This document shows positions 8,031 to 16,814 of a DNA stretch of 33,381 nt, one piece after another; position 1 is the stretch's first letter; every line of letters begins with the position of its first letter. The notes beneath the pieces are model-generated. The model was given only the letters and a program-made list of their open reading frames with translations, did no database searches and was not told the DNA's origin. The position numbers and the translations under genes are program-made. This stretch comes from SAR86 cluster bacterium (GTDB lineage: Bacteria > Pseudomonadota > Gammaproteobacteria > SAR86 > D2472). The stretch spans positions 1 to 33,381 of the forward strand of contig JAQWJG010000041.1 of assembly GCA_029248485.1 (NCBI GenBank), given 5' to 3'.

Positions 8031-11000
8031 ATGCATTTAAACTTTGATGGTAAATTTGCCGATGAACAAGAATTAGCAAAGCTCCTCCTTGGAGAATCCT
8101 ACTTTTTAGATGATCCGGAAATAACTCGCAATACAGAGTCCATTATTCGATTTTGTCGAAGCAACAAAAACAGACGAACAAAATTAGATGCTTTTATGGA
8201 GCAATATGGTTTATCTAACTCTGAAGGGATTGCTTTGATGTGCTTAGCCGAATCATTGATGCGCATCCCAGATAATCAAACAAGAGATGCATTAATCAAT
8301 GAAAAGCTAACCTCTGCTAAATGGTCTGAACATTTAGGCAAGGCTGAGAGTTTTTTAGTCAATTCAGCAACTTGGGGCCTTACTTTTTCTAAAGAATTTC
8401 TGCAAGCCTCTACTCATGCTAGTAATAATTGGTTAATTGCTCTTGGAAAAAAAATTGGTGAATCCTCCATTAGAGAGGCAGTGCAGGTAGCCATGCAAGT
8501 TTTAAGCAAAGAGTTCGTTTGCGCAGAAAGCATAGGCGAGTTAAATCATTCATCTTGGTTAAAAGGCAATCCATGTTCTTTTGACATGCTTGGAGAGGCT
8601 TCTCGCAATGAGGAGCAATCAATTCAGTATTTTGAATCTTATATGGAATCCATCCACTTAATCTCAAAAATAAATCTTGCTGAAGGTCTAAATAATGGAA
8701 TTTCTATTAAGTTGTCTGCACTTTATTCTAAATATGATGCTCTGCATGTTCGCAATGTAAATCAATTTTTACTTCCAAGGCTTAAAGATCTTATTGTCGA
8801 TGCTGTAAAAAAGGATGTGGCTGTCACGATTGATGCAGAGGAGCAAGATCGCCTTTCATTGAGCCTAGACCTTATTAAAAATCTTGCTTTAGATCCTGCC
8901 ATTAAAGCATGGCCAGGCTTCGGACTTGCAGTCCAGGCTTATGGCAAACGATCACTTGCTGTCATTGATTGGCTTGATAACCTATCTCATGGTAGAGAGA
9001 AAATGCATGTTCGGCTTGTAAAAGGGGCCTACTGGGATTATGAAATTAAAAATGCTCAAGTAAAAGGTCTCAAAGACTACCCTGTTTTCACCAATAAGCA
9101 ATTAACTGATCTTAACTATCTTGTAACAGCTAAGAGGCTTATGGAATGTGAGAAATTAAAGTCTAGTTTTGCCACTCACAATGCTCATTCAATTGCTTCA
9201 ATTATGAGTTTAAGTCAATCAAGCAAAAATGAAATAGAATTTCAGAGATTGTATGGAATGGGAGAATTGCTTTACTCCGCTTGCCATTCAGCCTATGAGA
9301 GATTCCCAGACACAACTATTTATTGCCCGGTAGGTCACCACAAAGAATTGTTACCTTACTTGGTTCGAAGACTGCTTGAGAATGGTGCTAACAGCTCATT
9401 TATTAATAAGTATTTAAATACCAACATACCAGCGGAGGATTTAGCACAGAATCCAGCAAATATGATTAAAGAGAAAATAGATCATTTAAATCTATCAAAT
9501 ATTGAGCTGCCAAGAAACTTATATCTACCCCGAATTAATTCACAAGGATTCGATTTAAATGAGCAAGATTGCCTTCAGGAGCTTATGGAGGAGGTTGATC
9601 AATTTTCTAAATTAAGTTTTCAAGCTTATTCTAAATCAACATCTGACCTCATTAAAAACACACCTATTGAGGTTATTTCTAAGTGCTCTTCGCAAGCAAT
9701 TGGAACAATGGAGACCTGCAATCTAGAATCGATTAATCAATTAAAAATTAATCCATCAAATAAATGGTTAGATTATTCGGTAGAGTCGAGGTTTGAGATT
9801 CTAAATGCTGTTGCAGACTTGCTTGAAGAACAGCGACCTAAATTTATCTATTTGTTGATGCATGAAGCTGGTAAGACACTTGAGGATTCAATAGATGAAA
9901 TTAGGGAGGCGGTTGATTTTCTTCGCTATTACGCGCAACGTGCTACTGATTTAAAACCCAGCTCCCAAAGAGGCCCTACTGGTGAGGACAATATTTTGGA
10001 ATATGGTCCAAAAGGGACTGTTTTATGCGTCAGCCCATGGAATTTTCCACTTGCAATCACAGTTGGGCAAATTGCAGCAGCCTTGGCTGCTGGGAATACA
10101 GTTATCTCAAAACCTTCGGAGCATACGCCTATTATCGCTTTTGAAGCCATTACTTTGTTTTTAGATAAGGGCTTACCAGAAGATGCCATTCATTTATTTC
10201 TTGGCGATGGTGATATTGCTCAAGCTATTATTTCAAATCAGTCAATAGATTTGGTGGCATTTACCGGTTCTTTAAAAACTGCAAAGAAGATTCACCAAAG
10301 CTTATCCTCAAAAGCTGGAAAGATAATTCCATTGATTGCTGAGACTGGTGGTTTGAATGCCATGATTGTTGATTCAAGCGCATTATTAGAGAGAGCTTGT
10401 GATGATATTGTCCGTTCAGCATTCAATTCAGCAGGTCAAAGATGCTCAGCTTTAAGACTGCTATTAATTCATGAAGAAATCTATCCACAACTAATATCCA
10501 TGCTAAAAGGAGCCATGAACGATCTTACCATTGGCGCTCCCTGTGATTTAAATGTAGATGTAGGACCAATTATCAACATTCAATCTTTAAATAAGCTTGA
10601 AAATTATCTAGATAAGATGAAATCCAATGGTCATAATATCTTTCAGGCATCGAAAGAGGGCATTCTTCAAGATGGATGTTTGCTTTCACCAACATTGATT
10701 GAGCTTGAATTAAGCAGTATGTCTGATGAAGAGCAGTTTGGGCCTATATTGCATGCAGTTTCCTTTTCTGAAGATACCCTTGTTGATTCTCTAAAAGAAA
10801 TTGATGCAAAAGGGTTTGCTTTGACTTTTGGTATTCATACCAGAATTGATTCCAGGGCTTTGGATGTTGCAAAACATACTTCTAGTGGAAATATTTATAT
10901 CAACCGAGATATTGTTGGCGCCGTGGTTGAAACGCAGCCTTTTGGAGGAAAAAATCTCTCAGGCTCAGGTTTTAAGGCTGGAGGCCCAAACTATTTACTG

Positions 11001-11087
11001 CAATTTATGGATGAGAGAGTTGTGACAGTAAATACGGTGGCTATTGGCGGAAATATCGACCTTATTAATTTAGATCAAGATGAATAA
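8031..11087 (+). CDS. putA: Bifunctional proline dehydrogenase / delta-1-pyrroline-5-carboxylate dehydrogenase PutA
   Basis: Oxidises proline to glutamate in two steps: an FAD-dependent proline dehydrogenase, then an NAD-dependent P5C dehydrogenase. 1018 residues. The PRODH half (about 90-470) has VRLVKGAYWDYEI, ATHNAHSIASI and the RLYGMGELLY element. The aldehyde dehydrogenase half (about 560-1005) has SPWNFPLAITVGQ, AETGGLNAMIVD and the catalytic cysteine Cys805 in SAGQRCSALR. There is no N-terminal ribbon-helix-helix domain, so this protein should not act as its own repressor, unlike E. coli PutA. It is monocistronic between divergent GH16 and a TonB receptor. No terminator is clear behind it. 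Confidence 0.96.
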   Translation: MHLNFDGKFADEQELAKLLLGESYFLDDPEITRNTESIIRFCRSNKNRRTKLDAFMEQYGLSNSEGIALMCLAESLMRIPDNQTRDALINEKLTSAKWSEHLGKAESFLVNSATWGLTFSKEFLQASTHASNNWLIALGKKIGESSIREAVQVAMQVLSKEFVCAESIGELNHSSWLKGNPCSFDMLGEASRNEEQSIQYFESYMESIHLISKINLAEGLNNGISIKLSALYSKYDALHVRNVNQFLLPRLKDLIVDAVKKDVAVTIDAEEQDRLSLSLDLIKNLALDPAIKAWPGFGLAVQAYGKRSLAVIDWLDNLSHGREKMHVRLVKGAYWDYEIKNAQVKGLKDYPVFTNKQLTDLNYLVTAKRLMECEKLKSSFATHNAHSIASIMSLSQSSKNEIEFQRLYGMGELLYSACHSAYERFPDTTIYCPVGHHKELLPYLVRRLLENGANSSFINKYLNTNIPAEDLAQNPANMIKEKIDHLNLSNIELPRNLYLPRINSQGFDLNEQDCLQELMEEVDQFSKLSFQAYSKSTSDLIKNTPIEVISKCSSQAIGTMETCNLESINQLKINPSNKWLDYSVESRFEILNAVADLLEEQRPKFIYLLMHEAGKTLEDSIDEIREAVDFLRYYAQRATDLKPSSQRGPTGEDNILEYGPKGTVLCVSPWNFPLAITVGQIAAALAAGNTVISKPSEHTPIIAFEAITLFLDKGLPEDAIHLFLGDGDIAQAIISNQSIDLVAFTGSLKTAKKIHQSLSSKAGKIIPLIAETGGLNAMIVDSSALLERACDDIVRSAFNSAGQRCSALRLLLIHEEIYPQLISMLKGAMNDLTIGAPCDLNVDVGPIINIQSLNKLENYLDKMKSNGHNIFQASKEGILQDGCLLSPTLIELELSSMSDEEQFGPILHAVSFSEDTLVDSLKEIDAKGFALTFGIHTRIDSRALDVAKHTSSGNIYINRDIVGAVVETQPFGGKNLSGSGFKAGGPNYLLQFMDERVVTVNTVAIGGNIDLINLDQDE

Positions 11088-11182
11088 TAATCTTGTTAGT
11101 TTGTTACATGAGGTGTTACAAAGCTTATAGCTACAAGGTTTTTAAAAAAAAAATTCCGTTTTAATTAGCAAAAACAAAAAAA

Positions 11183-11210
11183 TTGGTGTATAAAACAGCC
11201 TAAATATATT
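11183..11210 (+). promoter_or_regulatory. Candidate promoter of the second TonB receptor
   Basis: TTGGTG (11183-11188), a 16-base spacer, and TATATT (11205-11210) lie upstream of the receptor's ribosome binding site AGGGAG (11226-11231). The -35 is a poor match and the -10 is good. The whole stretch is AT-rich, so chance matches are likely. Confidence 0.4.
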
Positions 11211-11237
11211 TTTATATCTATTCTTAGGGAGATAATA

Positions 11238-13757
11238 ATGTTAAATAAAGCTATTTGGGCAGCTTCAAGGCTATCCTTAACAACAATCATAGCTGTAAGC
11301 ACAATGCTTTCAGTTGGTTCATTTGCACAAGACAACGAATACGTAGAAGAAGTTGTAAGCATTGGTACTCGTGGTAAACCTAGATCAGTATCTAGTTCAC
11401 CAGTTCCTGTTGATGTTTTGAGTGCTGAAGATATAAGCAAAACTGGTACAGATGATTTGCTTATGCAACTTCAAGGAAGCGTTCCATCATTAAACGTCCA
11501 CTTGCAGCCAATTAGTGACGCTGCGAGTATGATTCGTCCAGCGAATTTGAGAGGTTTGTCAGCTGACAGTACTTTGATCTTTACTAATGGAAAAAGACGT
11601 CATCACGCCTCAGTTATAGCTTTCCAAGGTGGTGGTGTTAACGATGGTTCACAGGGTGCAGATATCTCTGTGATTCCAGCTATTGCTCTAAAGAGAGTTG
11701 AAGTGCTTAGAGATGGTGCCTCAGCTCAATATGGTTCTGATGCTATTGCAGGTGTGATTAACTTTGTACTTGATGATATTTCAGAGGGCGGAAGTCTTTC
11801 ATACAAAATGGGTGAATATACAGAAGGTGATGGTGCTACTACTACTATTGCTGGAAAATATGGGATGCCTCTTGGCCAAGATGGCTTTGTAACAACAAGT
11901 TTCCAAATCAGACAAGCTGATGATACTTCAAGAAGTGAACAAAGACCTGATTGTGCATCTTTGGTTGCTGGCGGCAATTCAGCAGTTGCAAATCCATGTC
12001 AAATCTGGGGTGCTCCTATAGTTGATGATGATGTTACTTTTTTCATGAACTCAGGGGTTACTAACAGCGATGGTTCTGAGTCCTATATGTTTGGTAATTA
12101 CTCTGAAAGAGATGTAGATGGTGGTTTCTACTACCGTAATCCAGATGGCAGAAGTGGAGTTTTCACAATCGGTGATTACAGAGCAGTTGGTAATGTAGAT
12201 GGAACATGTTCATATGGCACCGGTGCATCTGGACAAGTTGATCCTTCAAACTACGCTGTAAGAGATGCGATTATGGCAGATCCAAGCTGTTTCTTGATGA
12301 ATGAAATCGCACCTGGTGGGTATACACCAAGATTTGTGGGTAACATTACAGATACCTCACTTACTGTAGGTAGAAGAGGTGATATTACAGATGGTTTCCT
12401 AAGCGGCCATTCTTATGACCTAAGCGGATCAGTTGGCAGAAATGAAGCTGATTTTGGCCTTAACAATACTGTAAACCCTTCAATGGGTCCTGACACTCCG
12501 CGTAATTTCTACACAGGCTCGTACATCGAGCTTGAGAAAGTTTTCAATTTTGATTTAACAAGAGAAGTTGACTCTATGACTATTGCATATGGTGCTGAGT
12601 GGAGAGAAGAAACATTTGAAGTTATTTCAGGTGAAGAAGCTTCATGGAAGGCTGGTAAATATGCACTTCAAGGCTTTAACGTAGGCTCACATGGATTTGC
12701 AGGTTTTTCTCCTGATTCACAAGGTGCTTTCACAAGAAGAAGTTATGGTTTATATGTTGATTTAGAAAACCAAGTTAGCGATCAATTGCTTCTAGGTGGA
12801 TCATTTAGATATGAAGACTATTCATCATTTGGAGATACAAATGACTTTAAATTAAATGCAAGATATCAACTTAATGATAATGTTGCATGGCGTTTTTCAA
12901 CAGGCACTGGTTTCAGAGCTCCTACTCAGGGACAAGTAAACGTAGTTAATACTCAAACAACACTTGTTGATGGTCAGTTAACTCAGGCTCAGACATTGCC
13001 TGGCTTTAAACTTGGAGCTGGACAGCTTAAGCCTGAAGAAGCTACCAATACTTCATTTGGTATTGTTTACAATGCAGGAGATCTTTCTCTTACAGCTGAT
13101 TTCTTTTCTATTGAGTTGGATGATAGGGTAGCACTTACAAGTAATGCTGCTCCTACAGCTGCTCAGGTTGCTGCAATGGGTGCAGCGGGAATTCCAAATC
13201 CAGAGCTAATCGGCCAAGTTAATTACTTTACCAATGACTTTGATACAGAAACAACTGGTTATGACATTGTTGCTGTATATAGCACTGAATTATTTGGAGC
13301 TGATGCAGACATAAGCGCTGCTTGGAACCATACAGAAACAGAAGTAACAAACTCTGGTGCCGTAACTGGTGCTTCTAAGGTCAGACGTCTAGAAGAAGGT
13401 CTTCCTGAGGACAGAATGACAATTACGGTTGCCCAAACATGGAGCGATAAAGTAAGCTCATTTGTTCGTGCGAATATGTACGGTGAGTACTATGCAGTTC
13501 ACGCGGATTGGTTTGGAACAACTGCTGATGCTGAATGGACGGTTGATGCTTCTGTGAGTGTTCAACTTACAGATAACTTCAGTGTCTCAGCTGGTGTTCA
13601 AAACCTATTTGATACAGAGGCTCTTAAAATTGATGGTTCAGCTGGAGCTAAGGGCGAGGGCGTACCTGGAAATGTACTTGGAGGTATCTATTATGAAACT
13701 TCTCCATATGGCATCGAAGGTGCTTTCTGGTATGTAAAAGCTGGATACAATTTCTAA
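11238..13757 (+). CDS. TonB-dependent outer-membrane receptor
   Basis: Second TonB-dependent receptor, 839 residues. A signal peptide (about 1-30, ending GSFAQ) is followed by a short TonB-box-like EEVVSIGTR, then a plug (about 45-175, with VEVLRDGASAQYGSDAIAGVINF), then the barrel ending in AGYNF with the expected terminal Phe. The sequence belongs to the iron-siderophore/cobalamin-like fold, but in this lifestyle the ligand could be a carbohydrate, peptide or nucleoside. Cysteine-rich loops (around 235-355) hint at disulfides in extracellular loops. A good ribosome binding site sits six bases before the ATG. It follows putA by 150 bases and has its own candidate promoter and a strong terminator, so it is probably a separate, highly expressed unit. 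Confidence 0.95.
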   Translation: MLNKAIWAASRLSLTTIIAVSTMLSVGSFAQDNEYVEEVVSIGTRGKPRSVSSSPVPVDVLSAEDISKTGTDDLLMQLQGSVPSLNVHLQPISDAASMIRPANLRGLSADSTLIFTNGKRRHHASVIAFQGGGVNDGSQGADISVIPAIALKRVEVLRDGASAQYGSDAIAGVINFVLDDISEGGSLSYKMGEYTEGDGATTTIAGKYGMPLGQDGFVTTSFQIRQADDTSRSEQRPDCASLVAGGNSAVANPCQIWGAPIVDDDVTFFMNSGVTNSDGSESYMFGNYSERDVDGGFYYRNPDGRSGVFTIGDYRAVGNVDGTCSYGTGASGQVDPSNYAVRDAIMADPSCFLMNEIAPGGYTPRFVGNITDTSLTVGRRGDITDGFLSGHSYDLSGSVGRNEADFGLNNTVNPSMGPDTPRNFYTGSYIELEKVFNFDLTREVDSMTIAYGAEWREETFEVISGEEASWKAGKYALQGFNVGSHGFAGFSPDSQGAFTRRSYGLYVDLENQVSDQLLLGGSFRYEDYSSFGDTNDFKLNARYQLNDNVAWRFSTGTGFRAPTQGQVNVVNTQTTLVDGQLTQAQTLPGFKLGAGQLKPEEATNTSFGIVYNAGDLSLTADFFSIELDDRVALTSNAAPTAAQVAAMGAAGIPNPELIGQVNYFTNDFDTETTGYDIVAVYSTELFGADADISAAWNHTETEVTNSGAVTGASKVRRLEEGLPEDRMTITVAQTWSDKVSSFVRANMYGEYYAVHADWFGTTADAEWTVDASVSVQLTDNFSVSAGVQNLFDTEALKIDGSAGAKGEGVPGNVLGGIYYETSPYGIEGAFWYVKAGYNF

Positions 13758-13773
13758 AACAGGTTTTAGATTT

Positions 13774-13804
13774 AAAAAGGGTGCTTTAAGCACCCTTTTT
13801 TTTT
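13774..13804 (+). terminator. Bidirectional intrinsic terminator
   Basis: AAAAAGGGTGCT, loop TTA, AGCACCC, then nine T. The A run before the stem gives the same structure a T tract on the other strand. It therefore terminates both the receptor gene and the convergent membrane-protein gene that ends at 13815. Confidence 0.9.
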
Positions 13805-13814
13805 AGTTCAAAAA

Positions 13815-14468
13815 TTATTTTTCAGATATTAAAGCTATGAGGTAGAGACCCATTGAGACTGCTGGACCGATTCCAAATGCAAAGATTATTGTTGCAATTC
13901 CAATTGTTCCTCCAAGTAAATAACCTATGGAAATAACAGTTATTTCTAAAAAAACCCTTACCCATGCTATCGGTAGATTGGTTGCTTTTTGGCAGCCTGT
14001 CATTAATCCATCTCTAGGACCTGGACCCAAGTTTGCAATTAAGTAAATCCCACTTGCAACACCAACCAACAAAGTTCCTCCAATGGCTTGGATTATTTTT
14101 ATTGCATAGGTTTCTGGATGAGGAAGATAGGGCAGAGACCATTCAATTACAGCTGCAATAATAATTACATTTAATATTGTTCCAGCTCCAGCTTGCTGTT
14201 TTAGAGGAATCCACAACAAAAGCACTCCAAGACTTATTAAAAAAGTAAGAGCGCCAATACTTAATCCAGTTGTTACTGAAAGTCCTTCAGCCAAAACCGT
14301 CCAGGGGCTCATCCCGACTGATGCAGTAATAATAAGAGACTCACCTAACCCAAATAAAAATAAACCAAAACATAGAATGATTAATGTAAGAGGTTTGGGT
14401 GAAAAATTTAATGGTTTTTCTGAACTCCAGTTGGTAGTGGGCACAGATCTTATCGAAAATATTTTCAT
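13815..14468 (-). CDS. YczE/YitT-type membrane protein
   Basis: 217-residue inner-membrane protein with five or so transmembrane segments (about 27-47, 58-82, 86-106, 120-145, 165-215). The glycine-rich segments GLGESLIITASVGMSPWTVL and GVASGIYLIANLGPGPRDGL are the internal repeats typical of the YczE/YyaS/YitT group. No transport substrate is established for this group. The gene stands alone, converging on the TonB receptor through the shared terminator and divergent from the small gene at 14578. The start at 14468 is the only sensible ATG before the first hydrophobic segment. Confidence 0.8.
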   Translation of the reverse strand: MKIFSIRSVPTTNWSSEKPLNFSPKPLTLIILCFGLFLFGLGESLIITASVGMSPWTVLAEGLSVTTGLSIGALTFLISLGVLLLWIPLKQQAGAGTILNVIIIAAVIEWSLPYLPHPETYAIKIIQAIGGTLLVGVASGIYLIANLGPGPRDGLMTGCQKATNLPIAWVRVFLEITVISIGYLLGGTIGIATIIFAFGIGPAVSMGLYLIALISEK

Positions 14469-14577
14469 AACCAGACTAAGTTAAATTTTGATTTCGATAG
14501 TTTATGTTAAGGGGTCAAAAAATGCTCCTTTATTCTAATAAATAAATCAGCATCTCAAGAATTCAAATATAATCTAA

Positions 14578-14823
14578 ATGATGAAGCAAAGTGATATTTC
14601 TCGAATTATAGAGATGGCATGGGAGGATAGAACCCCCTTTGATGCCATTGATATTCAGTTTGGATTAAATGAGCAAGCAGTCAAGGAATTGATGAGAGCC
14701 AATCTCAAATCTTCTTCATATCAATCCTGGCGAAAAAGAGTTTCTGGGAGATCAACAAAACATTTAGCCAAAAGAAGCTTTAAGATAGGTCGGCATAAAT
14801 CACATGATCAAAATAAAATTTAA
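14578..14823 (+). CDS. TIGR03643-type small protein (DUF2805-like)
   Basis: 81 residues matching my memory of the TIGR03643/DUF2805 family: a short helical protein with ISRIIEMAWEDRTPFDAI, FGLNEQAVKELMR and SSYQSWRKRVSGR, followed by a basic tail (KHLAKRSFKIGRHK). The arrangement resembles a helix-turn-helix with a basic arm, so nucleic-acid binding is plausible but not shown. Two adjacent ATG codons (14578 and 14581) are possible starts. No clear ribosome binding site is visible. No operon partner is evident: the next gene starts 64 bases on with its own strong ribosome binding site. Confidence 0.75.
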   Translation: MMKQSDISRIIEMAWEDRTPFDAIDIQFGLNEQAVKELMRANLKSSSYQSWRKRVSGRSTKHLAKRSFKIGRHKSHDQNKI

Positions 14824-14887
14824 TTTTTACTTTCTAATTTTTAACGGTTAGTATTATTTTAATAACCTTTAAGGCAAGGAGCCATCA

Positions 14888-15331
14888 ATGAAACAAATAC
14901 TTTTATCAATAATTTTTATTTGCGCACTTTCGATTCAGGCAGGTCATCATGATAAAGCCGATGATGCAAAATCAGTAGTTAAGCAAGCCTATGCAACATT
15001 TGCTTCTGGTGATACCGAAGCTTGGGCGGCATTGCATGCAGATGATTTAATTTTTACAGTTTTTGGAGATATTCCAACGAGTGGTAAACATGTTGGCCCA
15101 AGCGCTGTTATCAAAAATGTCTTTGAGCCAATTGCAGTGCATTGGCCAAATTTTAATATTCAACACAAAGCAATGTACTCAGATGGAAACATGGTTTTTG
15201 TTCACTCAGATATGACTGCAGATGGTCTTGATACCGAGACATTGCACATGTTTAGAGTGGAGGGGGGAATAATTCAAAGCTTTACTGCATTTGATGATAC
15301 CGGTTCAATGGCTGCAGCGGTGGTAAAATAA
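14888..15331 (+). CDS. Exported SnoaL-like (NTF2-fold) protein
   Basis: 147 residues: a signal peptide (1-18, probable cleavage after SIQA) and an NTF2/SnoaL-like domain (about 27-145). The domain opens with DAKSVVKQAYATFASGDTEA and ends with a beta strand reading LHMFRVEGG. Such domains bind small hydrophobic ligands or act as isomerases or hydrolases; the substrate is unknown. The predicted mature N-terminus is Gly-His-His, a possible Cu/Ni site. A strong AAGGAG lies upstream of the ATG. The next gene begins one base after the stop, so the two exported proteins are co-translated. Confidence 0.85.
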   Translation: MKQILLSIIFICALSIQAGHHDKADDAKSVVKQAYATFASGDTEAWAALHADDLIFTVFGDIPTSGKHVGPSAVIKNVFEPIAVHWPNFNIQHKAMYSDGNMVFVHSDMTADGLDTETLHMFRVEGGIIQSFTAFDDTGSMAAAVVK

Positions 15332-15332
15332 T

Positions 15333-15755
15333 ATGCAATCTCAAATAAAAAATATTGCAATAGTTTTAATTTTTATCTTTAGTATTAATATTTCAAGCAT
15401 GCATCATGAAGAAGTCAAAGTTGCAGCTCAGGGAATAGTCTCTTCTGAAGTATTTGATCTTGCTGGAGAACTGGACTTGCATGTAGAGAAATATGAGTCT
15501 TGTGGAGCAGCTACTGGAGCAAAACATTTTCATCCATACGGCACTTTGGTTTATGTTCTTGATGGAGAAACCTCTAGTATCGCTTCAGGCTCTTATGAGC
15601 CAATTACCAAGGATAATTATTGGTTTGAAAAGTCTAATTGGGTTCATGGTGGTGAAGACCCCAATGCACCAGCTGTGGCAGCCGATCAATGTTCAAAAAT
15701 GCTCATCATCCGAGTTGCTAAAAAGGGTGAGTCGCCGACAGTGTTTGTTGATTGA
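15333..15755 (+). CDS. Exported cupin-domain protein
   Basis: 140 residues: a signal peptide (about 1-22, ending NISS) and a single cupin barrel. The metal-binding cupin motif 1 is visible as KHFHPYGTLVYVLDGE (about 65-80), with a later His in NWVHGGEDP as a motif 2 candidate. The predicted mature N-terminus is Met-His-His. It sits one base behind the SnoaL-like gene, so both are probably made and exported together, suggesting related periplasmic ligands or oxidative chemistry. Specific activity unknown. It converges on korB with only three bases between stops. Confidence 0.85.
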   Translation: MQSQIKNIAIVLIFIFSINISSMHHEEVKVAAQGIVSSEVFDLAGELDLHVEKYESCGAATGAKHFHPYGTLVYVLDGETSSIASGSYEPITKDNYWFEKSNWVHGGEDPNAPAVAADQCSKMLIIRVAKKGESPTVFVD

Positions 15756-15758
15756 TAT

Positions 15759-16814
15759 TTAATTTAGGCTTGCATTAATTTTTGCAAGCTTGGCTGAGCC
15801 TGGGCATAACTCATTATCAGTAAATTGATTTAAGGGTTTATTGGTAATATTTAATATCTCTGCATGATCCTTGACTTCAGGGTTGATGTATAAAAGTCCT
15901 GTGAGTACTTTTCCATCTTTTTCAGCCTCATTTAAACATTGCACAGCAAGACCTTTGTCTAGTGGATTATATTTTTTAGAGAGCTTCTCGAGAGTTAACA
16001 ATGCGCCATCATGCAAAGGCACATCAACTTTAGTTCCTTCCTTATAGTCTGCTTTAATTTCTTGACCTATTGGAACAAAATCAAGACTTGAGACAGACTC
16101 ATTATGCTCTCTAATATGATCATAGCTTTTGGTTGACCCAGCATGGTTGTTAAATGTTACGCATGGTGAAATGATATCTATCAATGCGAATCCCTTGAAT
16201 TTCATCGCTGCTTTCAAGAGGGGCACTAGTTGATCTTTATCCCCAGAAAAACTTCTTCCAACAAACCCTGCCCCAAGTTGAATCGCCATTGCAGCAAGAT
16301 CAATGGGGGCAAAAAGATTTTCTTCGCCATACTTACTTTTAGAGCCTTGATCATTGGTTGCAGAAAATTGACCCTTGGTTAGGCCATAAGTCCCATTATT
16401 TTCTACGATATAAGTTATGTTGAGCTGCCTTCTAGCTGCATGCATAAATTGCCCAATCCCTATGCCTGCTGTATCCCCATCCCCTGATACACCTAAATAA
16501 AGCAAATCTTGATTTCCAAGATTAGCACCAGTAGCAACCGACGGCATCCTTCCATGAACAGAATTGAAACCATGCGCTTGATTAAGAAAATAAGAAGGCG
16601 ATTTAGATGAGCAACCAATACCAGAAAGTTTTGCAATTTGATTAGAGGAAAGGCTTAAATCATAACAAGCCTCTATCACAGCCGCGCTAATTGAATCATG
16701 ACCGCATCCTGCACATAAAGTTGATATGGTTCCCTCGTAGTCCCGTCTGGTCAACCCAAGATCATTTCTTTCAAGGTTTGGGTGATGATTAACTGGCTTA
16801 ACAATATAGGTCAT
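15759..16814 (-). CDS. korB: 2-oxoacid:ferredoxin oxidoreductase, beta subunit
   Basis: Thiamine-diphosphate subunit of a CoA-acylating 2-oxoacid:ferredoxin oxidoreductase (2-oxoglutarate most likely, pyruvate or branched-chain acids possible), 351 residues. CAGCGHDSI (Cys34, Cys37) is the start of the TPP/cluster region, and GDGDTAGIG followed by ENNGTYGLTKGQ is the Mg/TPP-binding motif. It lacks its own ferredoxin domain. It overlaps korA by four bases, so translation is coupled. It is the last gene of the three-gene operon. Oxidation of 2-oxoacids by this route is oxygen-sensitive in many organisms but occurs in some aerobes. Confidence 0.92.
   Translation of the reverse strand: MTYIVKPVNHHPNLERNDLGLTRRDYEGTISTLCAGCGHDSISAAVIEACYDLSLSSNQIAKLSGIGCSSKSPSYFLNQAHGFNSVHGRMPSVATGANLGNQDLLYLGVSGDGDTAGIGIGQFMHAARRQLNITYIVENNGTYGLTKGQFSATNDQGSKSKYGEENLFAPIDLAAMAIQLGAGFVGRSFSGDKDQLVPLLKAAMKFKGFALIDIISPCVTFNNHAGSTKSYDHIREHNESVSSLDFVPIGQEIKADYKEGTKVDVPLHDGALLTLEKLSKKYNPLDKGLAVQCLNEAEKDGKVLTGLLYINPEVKDHAEILNITNKPLNQFTDNELCPGSAKLAKINASLN

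Noticed and set aside
8000..8047. ATG codons at 8000 and 8024 before putA
   Set aside because: They are in another frame and meet a stop at once; not a putA start, and too short to call a leader peptide.
15768..15789. Inverted repeat GCTTGCA/TGCAAGC just inside the end of korB
   Set aside because: A 7-pair stem with an 8-base loop but no T run on either strand, and it lies in coding sequence; not a convincing terminator.
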